This document shows positions 1-8,974 of a stretch of DNA of 64,000 nucleotides, one piece after another (positions within the stretch are counted from its first letter, which is position 1; every line of letters begins with the position of its first letter). The notes beneath the pieces are model-generated. The model was not told where the DNA came from, did no database searches, and was given only the letters and a program-made list of their open reading frames with translations. Origin of the DNA: Mesorhizobium carmichaelinearum (GTDB lineage: Bacteria > Pseudomonadota > Alphaproteobacteria > Rhizobiales > Rhizobiaceae); contig NZ_FZQR01000004.1 in the NCBI RefSeq assembly GCF_900199455.1, positions 583,913 through 647,912 of the forward strand, written 5' to 3'. Position numbers and translations under genes: made by a program.

Positions 1-198
1 TGACTTTCTCTTGAGGATTCTATTCGGAATCCCGAGTTCCATCTCCACATGGTGCAACGGCAAAGCCAATGCAAGCCCTCGCGATCGCGCCTTCCCAGGC
101 CATCTTTGCGGCAATCAAGGCGGATGTTTGGGAGAGGTTGTGTCGATCACGCAACGCGGCTATGCCGCTCCCCAACTCCAGGAATGATTGCTCACGAC

Positions 199-1197
199 AT
201 GACCAGTGCACTGCCTTTCGACGATTTCCGCAATCTGCTCGACAGACTGCCGTCAGCCGACCTCAAAGCCGAAGCGCGGGTGCGCGCGCTGTTTGCCAAG
301 GCCGACAAGCCAGCGCATTCGCTCGGCCGCATCGAGGACATCGCCGCGTGGCTTGCCGCCTGGAGCGGCCGGGCGCCGCCCGCGCTGACAAGGCCGCTGA
401 TGGCGGTCTTTGCCGGCAATCATGGTGTAGTCAGGCACGGTATTTCGCCACGCCCGGTGGCGGCGACCGCCAATGCGGTGGAACTTTGCGCGGCCGGCGG
501 TGCGGCGATCAACCAGATCTGCATCGCCAATGATCTTGGGCTGAAGGTGTTCGATCTTGCTCTGCACATCCCGACCGGCGACATAACCGATGACGCAGCA
601 CTTGACGAGCGCGGTTGCGCGGCCACCATGGCCTTCGGCATGGAAGCGATCGCCGGCGGCACCGACCTGCTTTGCCTCGGCGATCTCGGCGTCGGCAATT
701 CCACCGTCGCCGCAGCACTATTTGCGGCGCTGTTCGGGGGCAGGGGTGCCGACTGGGTTGGCCCGGGATCTGGCGCCGACGCGGCGATGCAGGCGAGCAA
801 GGCTGATGTGGTCGATGCGGCGCTGGCCTTTCACCACGGCCATCTCGACGACCCGTTGGAGGTGCTGCGCAGGGTCGGCGGCCGCGAGTTCGCGGCGATC
901 GCTGGCGCCATCCTTGCCGCGCGGATGCAGAAGATTCCCGTGCTGCTCGACGGCTTTGCCGCAACGGCTGCCGCAGCGGTGCTTTATGCCGCGAATCCCG
1001 CAGCGCTGGACCATTGTCTTCTCGCCAGCCTGTCGCCGGAGCCTGCGCACGCCAGGGCCGCCGAGTTGCTCGCTTTGCGCCCGCTGCTTGACCTCGGCAT
1101 AAGCCATGGCGAAGGGGCGGGGGCTGCCCTTGGCGCAGGCCTGGTCAAGGCGGCGGCGATGACCAGTTCGGGCATGGCGGCGGCTGTTCGCGGCTAG
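199..1197 (+). CDS. cobT: Nicotinate-nucleotide--dimethylbenzimidazole phosphoribosyltransferase
   Basis: This enzyme transfers the phosphoribosyl group of nicotinate mononucleotide to 5,6-dimethylbenzimidazole to make alpha-ribazole phosphate, the lower ligand of cobalamin. The protein (332 aa) has the family's usual length and glycine-rich blocks, including AVFAGNHGV near residue 73, GDLGVGNST and the C-terminal LGISHGEGAG. The reading frame is open further upstream, to 49, but that extension is arginine-rich and unlike the family. I chose ATG 199, which gives an N-terminus MTSALPFDDF like rhizobial CobT; ATG 184 is the close alternative. No other cobalamin gene is in view and the upstream 198 bases show no cobalamin riboswitch that I can recognise. 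The function is secure. Confidence 0.93.
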   Translation: MTSALPFDDFRNLLDRLPSADLKAEARVRALFAKADKPAHSLGRIEDIAAWLAAWSGRAPPALTRPLMAVFAGNHGVVRHGISPRPVAATANAVELCAAGGAAINQICIANDLGLKVFDLALHIPTGDITDDAALDERGCAATMAFGMEAIAGGTDLLCLGDLGVGNSTVAAALFAALFGGRGADWVGPGSGADAAMQASKADVVDAALAFHHGHLDDPLEVLRRVGGREFAAIAGAILAARMQKIPVLLDGFAATAAAAVLYAANPAALDHCLLASLSPEPAHARAAELLALRPLLDLGISHGEGAGAALGAGLVKAAAMTSSGMAAAVRG

Positions 1198-1222
1198 GCA
1201 CGCCGGGCGCTGACGAGGGCTG

Positions 1223-2755
1223 CTACCGACGTCGCGCCGCCACCGCCGCGGTCGGCAGCGCCGGCAGTTCTTCCATCACCCGGCTCAGCGGGAAGATGGC
1301 AATCGCCTCCGTGCCTTCACGCAGCTTGGAATGAAGTTCGAACTCGCCGCCATGCATGGCGAGCAGCCCTTGCACGATCGGCAGGCCAAGCCCGGTGCCC
1401 TGTTCGGCGCTCTTGATGGCGATCGAACCCTGGCCGAAGGCCGAGAGCACAATCGGGATCTCGTCCTCGGGAATGCCGGGGCCATTGTCCTTGATCGAAA
1501 TGTATTGGCCACCGCCCGCCGTCCAGCCGACGCGGACGCGGATCTCGCCGCCGGTGGCGGTGAATTTTATGGCGTTGGACAGAAGGTTGAGCGTGATCTG
1601 GCGCACGGCGCGCTCGTCGGCGAACAGCCGCGGCAATGTCTGTTCGAAATCCTGGACGACGCGGATATCCTTGTTGCGCGCCTTCAGCTCCATCATGTGG
1701 CAGCAATCCTCGACAATGTGCAGCAACATCACCGGCTCTTCGTTGAGTTGATAGCGGCCGGCCTCGATGCGCGACAGGTCGAGGATCTCGTTGATCAGGT
1801 CGAGCAGGTGCTGGCCGGAATCATGCACGTCATGGGCGTAGTCGCGATAGGTGGGATTGCTCATCGGCCCCAGCACCTCATTCGCCATCACCTCGGAAAA
1901 GCCGAGAATGGCGTTGAGCGGCGTGCGCAATTCATGGCTCATCGAAGCGAGGAACCGCGACTTCGCCAGATTGGCATCCTCGGCACGCCGCCGCGCCTCG
2001 TCCGACATCGATTTCGCCGTCTCGACTTCGGCAATCAGCGCATCCGTTTCGGAGCGGAACGACAACAGCATCAGGGAGGAGCGGTTGAGGTGACGGGCGA
2101 TATAGGCGAAGAAAGGCAACGACACGACGAGCAGTCCGGCCATGATCGCCTCGACCGGCATCCACAATTTGACTCCGGCATAGGCGTAGAGCGCGACCGG
2201 AACGGCAAAAGTAGCCAGCAACGCCCCGCTCAGGGATGAGGCCATGACCGCGGTCCCGGCCATGGCGAACAGCAGCACCACCGCCTTGACCACCTGGAAT
2301 TGGTCGACGGCGCAGGCGTTGCAGCCGAGCAGGACGAACCAGGCCCAGCCGAGACCGCAAAGGAAATGGCCGACCAGGAATTCCCGTTGCGCTTGCAAAG
2401 GGTTGAGCTCGGCTGCTTCCGTGCGCTCAATGCGCCGCGCCATGAAGACGACGATCGTATAGGAGGTGAGCGTGAACAGCGCCCAGAGGCCGATCTCGTT
2501 GCCGACGCCGGCGAGCCGGCCGGCCGCGGCGATCGCCAGGACGAGCAGCGGGATGACCACGGCGCCGCTTGTCATGGCGCGCGCGTGGAGTTTCAGCAGT
2601 TCGCGGTCGAAATCGAGATTGCCGGCCTGCTGCGAAAGACGGTCGCGCGTCTTGCGCACCGCGCGCGCCACATCGCTGTTGCGATGGGGTTTCCTGCGGT
2701 CCACAATGAACTTGTCCGCTGTGTTCGAGCGTTGCAAGGGCATCAAAAGCTTCAA
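1223..2755 (-). CDS. Membrane-anchored sensor histidine kinase (PleC/DivJ-like)
   Basis: A hybrid-less histidine kinase of 510 aa. Residues about 62-220 hold several hydrophobic segments, followed by a short coiled linker. The HisKA dimerisation helix carries the H-box SMSHELRTPLNAILGFSE with the phospho-accepting His at residue 274. The HATPase domain follows, with N-box LNLLSNAIKFT, G1 DNGPGIP and G2 GTGLGLPIV. This layout is that of the PleC/DivJ/PdhS group common in alphaproteobacteria. No response regulator is adjacent, so it is an orphan kinase and probably works with a remote DivK- or PleD-like partner (inference). It is transcribed divergently from the nuclease gene at 2820 with only 64 bases between them. 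The sensed signal cannot be read from the sequence. Confidence 0.88.
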   Translation of the reverse strand: MKLLMPLQRSNTADKFIVDRRKPHRNSDVARAVRKTRDRLSQQAGNLDFDRELLKLHARAMTSGAVVIPLLVLAIAAAGRLAGVGNEIGLWALFTLTSYTIVVFMARRIERTEAAELNPLQAQREFLVGHFLCGLGWAWFVLLGCNACAVDQFQVVKAVVLLFAMAGTAVMASSLSGALLATFAVPVALYAYAGVKLWMPVEAIMAGLLVVSLPFFAYIARHLNRSSLMLLSFRSETDALIAEVETAKSMSDEARRRAEDANLAKSRFLASMSHELRTPLNAILGFSEVMANEVLGPMSNPTYRDYAHDVHDSGQHLLDLINEILDLSRIEAGRYQLNEEPVMLLHIVEDCCHMMELKARNKDIRVVQDFEQTLPRLFADERAVRQITLNLLSNAIKFTATGGEIRVRVGWTAGGGQYISIKDNGPGIPEDEIPIVLSAFGQGSIAIKSAEQGTGLGLPIVQGLLAMHGGEFELHSKLREGTEAIAIFPLSRVMEELPALPTAAVAARRR

Positions 2756-2819
2756 TTTATGCGCGCAGCGATTTCAAGGTGTTAAGCTACGTTCGAATGA
2801 TTAACCAACCGTTTGCCAT

Positions 2820-3443
2820 ATGAGCCGTTCCTGGTCGCCGAGATCGCGCCGGCGGTACGCGGCGCCTCGCCCGAGAAGCCTCTGGCACAAGGTGCTGGAC
2901 TACGGGCTGGCCATCATCATTCTGGGCTTGCTGATCCTGCTGGCGGCGCGCCTCGACCGGGTGGAGACGCGCCAGACGCAAGGTGCTGCCATCATCAATG
3001 ACGGCGATTCGATCACACTCGGCACCGAGCGCATCCGCATGCGTGGCATCGATGCGCCTGAATACACCCAGACCTGCCGCAGGAACGGCGCCGACTATGC
3101 CTGCGGCACGCTTGCGCGCCAGTCGCTGGTGCGCCTGATCGCGGGCAGGCCGGTCACCTGCAGCGGCTGGCAGCGGGATCGCTACGGCCGGCTGCTTGGC
3201 GACTGCAAGGCCGGTGGCACCGACCTCAACCGTGCCCAGGTCGAAGCGGGCTGGGCTGTAGCCTTTGGCGACTTCGAAAATGAGGAAGCGACTGCCCGCG
3301 CGGCCAAGGTCGGGATCTGGGCAGGTACGTTCGACCAGCCGCAGGACTGGCGCGACAGCCATCACGGCGAGGTCGTGGAGCGAAAGCACGGCACGCTGGC
3401 GTCGATCGGCGACGCCGTGCGGGAGATTTTTCGCTTCTGGTGA
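2820..3443 (+). CDS. Thermonuclease-family (SNase-like) protein, membrane anchored
   Basis: The protein (207 aa) starts with a basic stretch and one hydrophobic helix (about residues 25-45), so it is probably anchored in the inner membrane with its domain in the periplasm. The SNase fold follows: GDSITLGTERIRMRGIDAPE contains the Asp and Arg positions typical of the active site, and DRYGRLLG supplies the second catalytic Arg region. Family members cleave DNA or RNA using calcium. Four cysteines (CRRNGADYAC, CSGW, GDC) could form disulfides. The ATG at 2820 lacks a strong ribosome site but gives a sensible N-terminus. It reads toward the GST gene 33 bases downstream. Confidence 0.85.
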   Translation: MSRSWSPRSRRRYAAPRPRSLWHKVLDYGLAIIILGLLILLAARLDRVETRQTQGAAIINDGDSITLGTERIRMRGIDAPEYTQTCRRNGADYACGTLARQSLVRLIAGRPVTCSGWQRDRYGRLLGDCKAGGTDLNRAQVEAGWAVAFGDFENEEATARAAKVGIWAGTFDQPQDWRDSHHGEVVERKHGTLASIGDAVREIFRFW

Positions 3444-3476
3444 AGCGTATCGGCTTGGACAGAAAGGGAGGATCGA

Positions 3477-4088
3477 ATGAAGCTCTTCGACGGTGGCCGG
3501 GCGCCCAACCCGCGGCGGGTTCGCGTTTTCCTCGCCGAGAAGGGGATCACGGTTCCGCTGGTGTCCGTCGACATGGGGGCGCTGGAGCATAAGGGCCAAA
3601 CGGTGAGCTCGCGCAACCCTTTGCAGCGCCTGCCGGTGCTGGAGCTTGATGATGGCACCGTCATCACCGAATCCGTCGCCATCTGCCGTTATTTCGAGGA
3701 GTTGCGTCCGGAGCCGGCCCTGTTTGGACGTGGCGCGCTCGGCAAGGCGCAGGTCGAGATGTGGCAGAGACGGATGGAGTTCAATTTCCTCAGTTGCGTC
3801 GCGCAGGCCTTTCGCCATATCCATCCAGCGATGAAGGAATGGGAAATTCCGCAGATCCCCGAATGGGGCGAGGCCAACAAGCCGAAGGCGGTCGCATTCC
3901 TGAAACTCCTCGACGGCGAGCTTGCAAACCGGGAATTCGCCGCCGGCGACAGCTATTCGATCGCCGATATCACCGGCCTGATCGCGATCGACTTCATGAA
4001 GCCAGCGCGCATCAGGGTGCCGGAGGAATGCACCAATGTGCTGCGTTGGCATCAGGCGATCTCCAGCCGGCCGAGTGCCGCCGCTTGA
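3477..4088 (+). CDS. Glutathione S-transferase family protein
   Basis: A soluble 203-aa protein with the two-part GST layout. An N-terminal thioredoxin-like half begins MKLFDGGRAPNPRRVRVFLA, in the position where bacterial GSTs carry their catalytic Ser/Cys, and continues to the glutathione-binding 'ITESVAICRYFEE' helix near residue 65. An all-helical C-terminal half contains 'YSIADITGLIAIDF', the conserved N-capping box region. A good ribosome site (AGGGAGG) precedes ATG 3477. The stop codon overlaps the start of the next gene (TTGA), so the two are translationally coupled. The substrate is unknown. Confidence 0.9.
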   Translation: MKLFDGGRAPNPRRVRVFLAEKGITVPLVSVDMGALEHKGQTVSSRNPLQRLPVLELDDGTVITESVAICRYFEELRPEPALFGRGALGKAQVEMWQRRMEFNFLSCVAQAFRHIHPAMKEWEIPQIPEWGEANKPKAVAFLKLLDGELANREFAAGDSYSIADITGLIAIDFMKPARIRVPEECTNVLRWHQAISSRPSAAA

Positions 4089-4702
4089 GCGTGGAACTGG
4101 ATAGTTTTGCCGCAAAGGTCCGGGCCTGCCGCATCTGCGTCGAAAATCCTGTCGGCAAGCCGCTGCCGCATGAGCCGCGGCCGGTGCTGCGGCCCTCGTC
4201 CAACGCGCGCATTCTCATCGCCAGCCAGGCGCCGGGAACCAAGGTGCACCTATCGGGCATGCCGTTCACCGATGCCTCCGGCGACCGCCTGCGCAGCTGG
4301 CTTGATGTGACCAGCGACGAATTCTACGACATCGAGAAATTCGCCATCGTGCCGATGGGCTTCTGCTTTCCCGGCCAGGATGCGAAGGGCGGCGACCTGC
4401 CGCCAAGGCGCGAATGCGCTCCGGCCTGGCGTGCGCCGTTGATGGCCTTGATGCCGCGGATCGACCTGGTGCTGACGATCGGCATTTACGCACAGTCCTG
4501 GCACATGGGCGCCGCGCGTCGCCCCTCGCTGACGGAAACGGTGATGGACTGGCGCGCCATCTGGGAGAATTCCGTCGGTGCGAAAGTGCTGCCGCTGCCG
4601 CATCCGTCCTGGCGCAACAGCGGCTGGTTGAAGCAGAATCCGTGGTTTGAAATGGATTTGCTGCCTTTCCTGCGCTCGGAAATCCGCTATCGCATCGGCT
4701 AG
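4085..4702 (+). CDS. Uracil-DNA glycosylase superfamily protein
   Basis: The 205-aa protein shows UDG family 4/5-like features: an N-terminal CX2C (CRIC), the ILIASQAPG motif I block followed by SGMPFTDASGDRLR, a second Cys pair spaced by 16 residues (GFC...REC), and the C-terminal motif LPHPSWRN. The four cysteines fit an iron-sulfur cluster as in family 4 enzymes (established for that family, inferred here). Its likely role is excision of deaminated bases or a related base-recognition job. No ATG fits: the frame starts either at TTG 4085, overlapping the GST stop, or at GTG 4091. I give TTG 4085 because of the coupling; both are plausible. Confidence 0.8.
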   Translation: MSVELDSFAAKVRACRICVENPVGKPLPHEPRPVLRPSSNARILIASQAPGTKVHLSGMPFTDASGDRLRSWLDVTSDEFYDIEKFAIVPMGFCFPGQDAKGGDLPPRRECAPAWRAPLMALMPRIDLVLTIGIYAQSWHMGAARRPSLTETVMDWRAIWENSVGAKVLPLPHPSWRNSGWLKQNPWFEMDLLPFLRSEIRYRIG

Positions 4703-4810
4703 GCATTCAGCAAGAAATCACTCGCTTTTGTGGTGATCGGCAGAATTTCTTTCTTGTGAAAGCCTGGAATAAGAGGGAGTATAGATAAACTATTCCTCCA
4801 GGAGCCTCTA

Positions 4811-5302
4811 ATGGACCGCCTTGACCGAAAAATTCTCCGCCTCCTGCAGGAGGACGCGACGCTCGCGGTGGCCGATGTCGCCAAGAAAGTCGGCCTGTCG
4901 ACCACGCCCTGCTGGCGCCGCATCCAGAAGCTTGAGGAAGAGGGCGTCATCAAGCGGCGCGTCGCCATTCTCGACCACGAAAAGGTCAATGTGCGGGTTA
5001 CGGTCTTCGTCTCGATCCGCACCAATTCGCACAGCCATGAGTGGCTGCGGCGGTTTTCCGAGGTTATCCAGGAGTTTCCCGAGGTGGTCGAGTTCTACCG
5101 CATGAGCGGCGACGTCGATTATCTCTTGCGCGTCGTGGTGCCTGACATCGCCGCCTACGACGCCTTCTACAAGCGGCTGATCGCCAAGATCGAGATCCGT
5201 GACGTGTCGTCGTCCTTCGCCATGGAGCAGATCAAATACACGACCGAAATACCGCTCGACTACATGGTGCTGGACAAGGAATCGGGTGCCAACGCCGCCT
5301 GA
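4811..5302 (+). CDS. Lrp/AsnC family transcriptional regulator
   Basis: A 163-aa regulator with an N-terminal winged helix-turn-helix (LDRKILRLLQEDATLAVADVA, then the recognition helix around STTPCWRRIQKLEEEGVI) and a C-terminal RAM domain for effector binding and oligomerisation (GDVDYLLRVVVPD). A strong ribosome site (CAGGAG) precedes ATG 4811. The 108-base upstream gap holds a GGAATA/TATTCC inverted repeat (arms about 4766-4797) around an AT-rich -10-like stretch, a possible autoregulatory site. Lrp proteins of this subgroup usually control an adjacent amino acid gene, but no such gene is next to it, so its targets are unknown. Confidence 0.9.
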   Translation: MDRLDRKILRLLQEDATLAVADVAKKVGLSTTPCWRRIQKLEEEGVIKRRVAILDHEKVNVRVTVFVSIRTNSHSHEWLRRFSEVIQEFPEVVEFYRMSGDVDYLLRVVVPDIAAYDAFYKRLIAKIEIRDVSSSFAMEQIKYTTEIPLDYMVLDKESGANAA

Positions 5303-5317
5303 GCCGGCGGCACCCAC

Positions 5318-5881
5318 TCAGTTCTTCTTCTTGTTGAGGAAACTCCAGGGCGAATTCACCGGCAAGGTGATGGTGTCCGGCACGCTGTCGACGCCGACCA
5401 CTTCGGCCTTGCGCACGCTGTAGCCCGACTGGATGACGCTGACGCCGTCGAGGATGAACAGCTGGCTTTTCTCCATGTCCGGCTTCAGGGCACCGGTGAC
5501 GGCGACCGACTGGTAGGCTTGCGACATCTTGTAGGGATGGGCCGGCGTGACCAGCACGATCTGGTTGGGTGGCGGCGTCGGCATGTGGCTGCACGCGCCC
5601 GTCCACGGCACCAGCAGGAACTGATAGACGAGATCGCCGTCACGATCGACCGGCAATGCATAGCCGGCTAATTGTATGGTCTTATCCTGCAAACCGACGG
5701 ACAGCGTCTCGCCATGATCGGGCAATTTTGCCGCGATCATCGGCAGGCCAGCGTCTTCGGCAACCGCCTGGCTCGCCGGCCGCAGATCCTTCCACAAGAT
5801 GTGCATGGTCTCGGCCGAGGCGCCGACAGCGGAAAGAGACAGCGCGGCCGCGAGCGCCAAGCTTGATCTGACATGGTTCAT
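5318..5881 (-). CDS. DUF3299 domain-containing exported protein
   Basis: A 187-aa protein with a clear signal peptide (cleavage expected after GASA near residue 23). The core block PWTGACSHMPTPPPNQIV is the diagnostic DUF3299 motif, with one Cys and one His that could bind a metal; GYALPVD upstream is also typical. Family members are periplasmic and of unproven function, often found beside transport or metal-related genes. It is convergent with the Lrp gene (15 bases between stops) and is followed on the same strand by no obvious partner. Function unknown. Confidence 0.85.
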   Translation of the reverse strand: MNHVRSSLALAAALSLSAVGASAETMHILWKDLRPASQAVAEDAGLPMIAAKLPDHGETLSVGLQDKTIQLAGYALPVDRDGDLVYQFLLVPWTGACSHMPTPPPNQIVLVTPAHPYKMSQAYQSVAVTGALKPDMEKSQLFILDGVSVIQSGYSVRKAEVVGVDSVPDTITLPVNSPWSFLNKKKN

Positions 5882-5926
5882 GGCCGCTTCCTTTGCGGGC
5901 GAGTAAAGACGCCGAGGCCCATGACG

Positions 5927-6505
5927 TCAATGCTCGATACGCATCACATGTCGGCGAGAACCGGCCATGCCGGCCTCGTGGAAGCCGCGCGCCGCAAACA
6001 TGTCGCGAAAGCCCATGAAACGGTAGCTCGGTGACGCCTCGGCCACCGGATAGGCCTCAATGATGCGCGCTCCCTTGGCGAAGGCATGGTCAATGGCTGC
6101 ATCGAGCAAGGCCGATGCAAGGCCGCCGCCGCGCAAAACCCTTGGCACATAGAAGCAGACGATCGACCATACGCCGGTCTCGCTGTCGTCCTGCTGCTTT
6201 GAAAGCCTGCGATAGGTCTCGCGCGGCGCTACCGAGCACCAGCCAACCGTCTTGCCGTCGACCTCGGCGAGGATGCCGACCGGGGTTCCGGCATCGATGA
6301 GCGCCATCATCTGACGCTTCTTCTCATCGTTCTGGATGTGCTCGCGGCCGGAGTGCCGCCAGGCCATGCACCAGCAGTATTTTGGCGCACCCGGCTGCTC
6401 GAACAAAGTCTCAAAGCTGCCGCGTGTTGCCGGCGTCACCTCGGTGAAGCGGATATTGGCAAGGTCAGATTTTTCTGGCGGCGATCCGCGCGAGCGTTTT
6501 GGCAT
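5927..6505 (-). CDS. GNAT family N-acetyltransferase
   Basis: A 192-aa GNAT-fold protein. The acetyl-CoA-binding region is the V-x-x-x-x-R-G-G-G-L-A stretch in YVPRVLRGGGLASALLDAAI near residue 120, and GWCSVAPRE marks the preceding strand. The N-terminus begins in the 3' end of the upstream AlkD-like gene: the two overlap by 41 bases (6465-6505) in different frames. No good start lies downstream of the overlap, so translation probably begins at ATG 6505 and is coupled to the upstream gene. The substrate cannot be told from sequence. Confidence 0.85.
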   Translation of the reverse strand: MPKRSRGSPPEKSDLANIRFTEVTPATRGSFETLFEQPGAPKYCWCMAWRHSGREHIQNDEKKRQMMALIDAGTPVGILAEVDGKTVGWCSVAPRETYRRLSKQQDDSETGVWSIVCFYVPRVLRGGGLASALLDAAIDHAFAKGARIIEAYPVAEASPSYRFMGFRDMFAARGFHEAGMAGSRRHVMRIEH

Positions 6506-7169
6506 CGGTCAGTTCCTTCACGGCATTCTTGCCGTTCCAGCGCGCGGTCTTGTCCGGGGAGCCGGCAAGCTTCTGGGCCAGCGCAAGGGCAGGGGCGTGC
6601 AGGCTCGTCGAGCGCTTGCCGATCTGCCGCAGCGCCCAGTTGACGGCTTTCCTGACGAAGTTGCGCTCGTCGCCGGCATGCACTTCGATCAAAGGCAGAT
6701 AGGACAGGAACGTCGCGTCCGGTTCCTTTTTCAGATGCACGGCCGCCCAGGCCAGCATGGCAAAGGCCGTGCGGCGGACGAACTCGCGCTCGTCGGAGGC
6801 GAATTCGTCGACCAGATCGCGCCAGAACGGTGTGTCAACGAACAGGTCAGAGACGGTATCGACGATTTCCCAGGAATCGAAATCGCCGGCCCAGCGGCGA
6901 CATTCTTCGATGGCGATCTTCTTCGGCTCGCCGGTGAAAGCCGCCAGCAGCCGCGCTTCGCGAATGCCGCTGGCCCACAGCGCCAGGGACCGTCCGTGGT
7001 TGCGCTCGAGCTTGCGCGCCAATGGCCGCAAATCCGTATTGCCGACGCCAAGCGCGGTCGCCGTGTTGATGCCGAACCGTGCCATGCCGGCGCGGTTTTC
7101 CTCGGTGCCGATTGAGCGCAGGTGCGCGACGATATCCTGCGCGGTCCAGTCTGGAGCGGGCAGGGACAT
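6465..7169 (-). CDS. DNA alkylation repair protein (AlkD-like, HEAT repeats)
   Basis: This 234-aa, all-helical protein matches the DNA alkylation repair family: repeated helical pairs with conserved tryptophans and arginines (LALWASGIREARLLAA, CRRWAGDFDSWEIVDTVSD, ERNFVRKAVNWALRQIGKRS). AlkC/AlkD enzymes remove positively charged alkylated bases without base flipping; I infer the same role here. It starts at ATG 7169, six bases upstream on the strand from the dehydrogenase stop at 7176, and overlaps the GNAT gene, so the three genes probably form one operon. Confidence 0.88.
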   Translation of the reverse strand: MSLPAPDWTAQDIVAHLRSIGTEENRAGMARFGINTATALGVGNTDLRPLARKLERNHGRSLALWASGIREARLLAAFTGEPKKIAIEECRRWAGDFDSWEIVDTVSDLFVDTPFWRDLVDEFASDEREFVRRTAFAMLAWAAVHLKKEPDATFLSYLPLIEVHAGDERNFVRKAVNWALRQIGKRSTSLHAPALALAQKLAGSPDKTARWNGKNAVKELTDAKTLARIAARKI

Positions 7170-7175
7170 GGTCGC

Positions 7176-8045
7176 CTACTTCTCCAGGCGCGCCAGCAGC
7201 GAAGACGTGTCCCAGCGCTTGCCGCCCATTGCCTGCACATCCTTGTAGAACTGATCGACAAGCGCGGTCACCGGCAGCTTGGCGCCGTTACGGTCGGCTT
7301 CAGCCAGGCAGATGCCGAGGTCCTTGCGCATCCAGTCGACGGCGAAGCCGAAATCATATTTGCTGGCATTCATGGTCTTGTGCCGGTTTTCCATCTGCCA
7401 GGAGCCAGCGGCACCCTTGGAAATCACCTCGATCACCTTTTCGATGTCGAGCCCGGCCTTCTTGCCGAAATGGATGCCTTCCGACAGTCCCTGAACCAGT
7501 CCGGCGATGCAGATCTGGTTGATCATCTTGGTCAGCTGGCCGGCGCCCGCCGAACCCATCAGCCCGACCATGCGGGCATAGGCGTCGATGACCGGCCTGG
7601 CCCTGTCGAAGGCAGCCTGGTCGCCGCCGACCATGACGGTCAGCACGCCGTTCTCGGCGCCGGCCTGGCCACCGGAAACCGGCGCATCGAGAAACGAGAA
7701 CCCGCCGGCTTGCGCGGCTGCCGCCAATTCGCGCGCGACTTCCGCCGATGCCGTGGTGTTGTCGATGAAGACCGAACCTTTCTTCATTGATTTGAAGGCG
7801 CCGTCCGGGCCTGTCGTTACGGAGCGCAAATCGTCGTCATTGCCGACGCAGGAAAAGACGAAGTCCTTGTCCTTGGCTGCCTCCGCCGGCGTCACTGCCA
7901 GGCTGCCGCCATGTTGGCCGACCCACTGCTCGGCCTTGGCCCTGGTGCGGTTGTAGACGGTGACGTCGTGGCCGCCCTTGTTCCTGAGGTGTGCCGCCAT
8001 GGGGTAGCCCATAACGCCAAGACCGAGAAATGCCACAGATGCCAT
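7176..8045 (-). CDS. NAD(P)-dependent oxidoreductase, 3-hydroxyisobutyrate dehydrogenase family
   Basis: A 289-aa beta-hydroxyacid dehydrogenase. The N-terminal Rossmann motif is FLGLGVMGYPMAAHL and the substrate-binding block is DAPVSGGQAGAENG. The catalytic lysine sits in the conserved KMINQ helix (QLTKMINQICI, near residue 170). Members reduce tartronate semialdehyde or oxidise 3-hydroxyisobutyrate and similar substrates; the sequence does not decide between them. The N-terminal NRT after the second strand (VTVYNRTRAK) favours NADP over NAD, as in this family. It lies upstream of, and close to, the AlkD-like gene on the same strand. Confidence 0.87.
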   Translation of the reverse strand: MASVAFLGLGVMGYPMAAHLRNKGGHDVTVYNRTRAKAEQWVGQHGGSLAVTPAEAAKDKDFVFSCVGNDDDLRSVTTGPDGAFKSMKKGSVFIDNTTASAEVARELAAAAQAGGFSFLDAPVSGGQAGAENGVLTVMVGGDQAAFDRARPVIDAYARMVGLMGSAGAGQLTKMINQICIAGLVQGLSEGIHFGKKAGLDIEKVIEVISKGAAGSWQMENRHKTMNASKYDFGFAVDWMRKDLGICLAEADRNGAKLPVTALVDQFYKDVQAMGGKRWDTSSLLARLEK

Positions 8046-8152
8046 GAGCTTGCCCTTCAGACGAAAACGAAATTGTTGCGAAAGCTCTAGGCTCTGCGCT
8101 CAATTCGTCAAGACGCCTGTGGCACGATCGACTGGTACAGTATGGGAACCCG

Positions 8153-8974
8153 TCAGCGTTTCAGATGGATGGTGATCCGGCGCTCGATCCATTCGATGGC
8201 ATGGCGCAACAGCTCGACCATCACGAGGTATACCAAGGCGACCCAGATATAGGACTGGATGTCGAAGGAGTTGGCGAAGGCGAGTTTTGCATTGCCCATC
8301 AGGTCGTAGACGGTGATGATGGCGACGATCGCCGAAGCCTTGACCATCAGGATCAGTTCATTGCCGTAAGGCCGCAAGGCAACAACCAGCGCTTGCGGCA
8401 GGATGATCTTGCGCAGCGTCTGCAGTTTGTGCAGGCCGAGCGAGGCAGCGCCCTCCCATTGGCCCTTCGGCACACTCTCGATGGCGCCGCGCAGAATCTC
8501 GGCCTGGTAGGCGGCGGTGTTGAGCGCAAAGGCGAAGACGCCGCAGTTGAAGGCGTCCTTGAAGAAATCCCAGAGCCCGATCATCTGGAGTTGAGGCCTG
8601 AACGACCCCAACCCGTAGTAGACCAGAAACGTCTGAACCAGCAGCGGCGTGCCCCGGAAGAAATAAACGTAGCAATAGGCAAGGCCGGACAGGATGCGAT
8701 TCCTGGACATGCGCCCATAGGCGACAGGCACCGACAGGATCGCACCAAGCACCATCGATATGGAAACCAGCGCGAGCGTTACCCCAAGCCCTTGCAGATA
8801 GGCCGGCGCATATTTGGCGAAGAAGGCCGCGTTCCAGGCAAAAAAGAGATAGCTGACGATGCCGAGGCCAAAGGCGATCCACAGGCAGACCAGCCCGTAG
8901 CCGACGACGCGCCTTCGCGGCCAACCGCGGGCCCGCGGTGGTGGCCGTTCGATCATGGTGGCTGTCGCGCTCAT
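8153..8974 (-). CDS. Polar amino acid ABC transporter permease (HisM/ArtM type)
   Basis: An inner membrane permease of 273 aa with about five hydrophobic helices. The EAA loop that contacts the ATPase is visible as EGAASLGLHKLQTLRKIILP. The N-terminal proline- and arginine-rich tail (RPPPRARGWPRRR) is cytoplasmic. The start overlaps the stop of the upstream permease by four bases (ATGA), which indicates coupled translation and a heterodimeric membrane unit. No ATPase gene follows; the next gene downstream is the dehydrogenase at 7176-8045. Confidence 0.9.
   Translation of the reverse strand: MSATATMIERPPPRARGWPRRRVVGYGLVCLWIAFGLGIVSYLFFAWNAAFFAKYAPAYLQGLGVTLALVSISMVLGAILSVPVAYGRMSRNRILSGLAYCYVYFFRGTPLLVQTFLVYYGLGSFRPQLQMIGLWDFFKDAFNCGVFAFALNTAAYQAEILRGAIESVPKGQWEGAASLGLHKLQTLRKIILPQALVVALRPYGNELILMVKASAIVAIITVYDLMGNAKLAFANSFDIQSYIWVALVYLVMVELLRHAIEWIERRITIHLKR

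Noticed and set aside
1..198. Cobalamin riboswitch upstream of cobT
   Set aside because: I saw no B12-box-like sequence or convincing fold, and the short minus-strand ORF there has no support.
2787..4115. 442-codon minus-strand frame opposite the nuclease and GST genes
   Set aside because: Both plus-strand genes are recognisable families with good starts.
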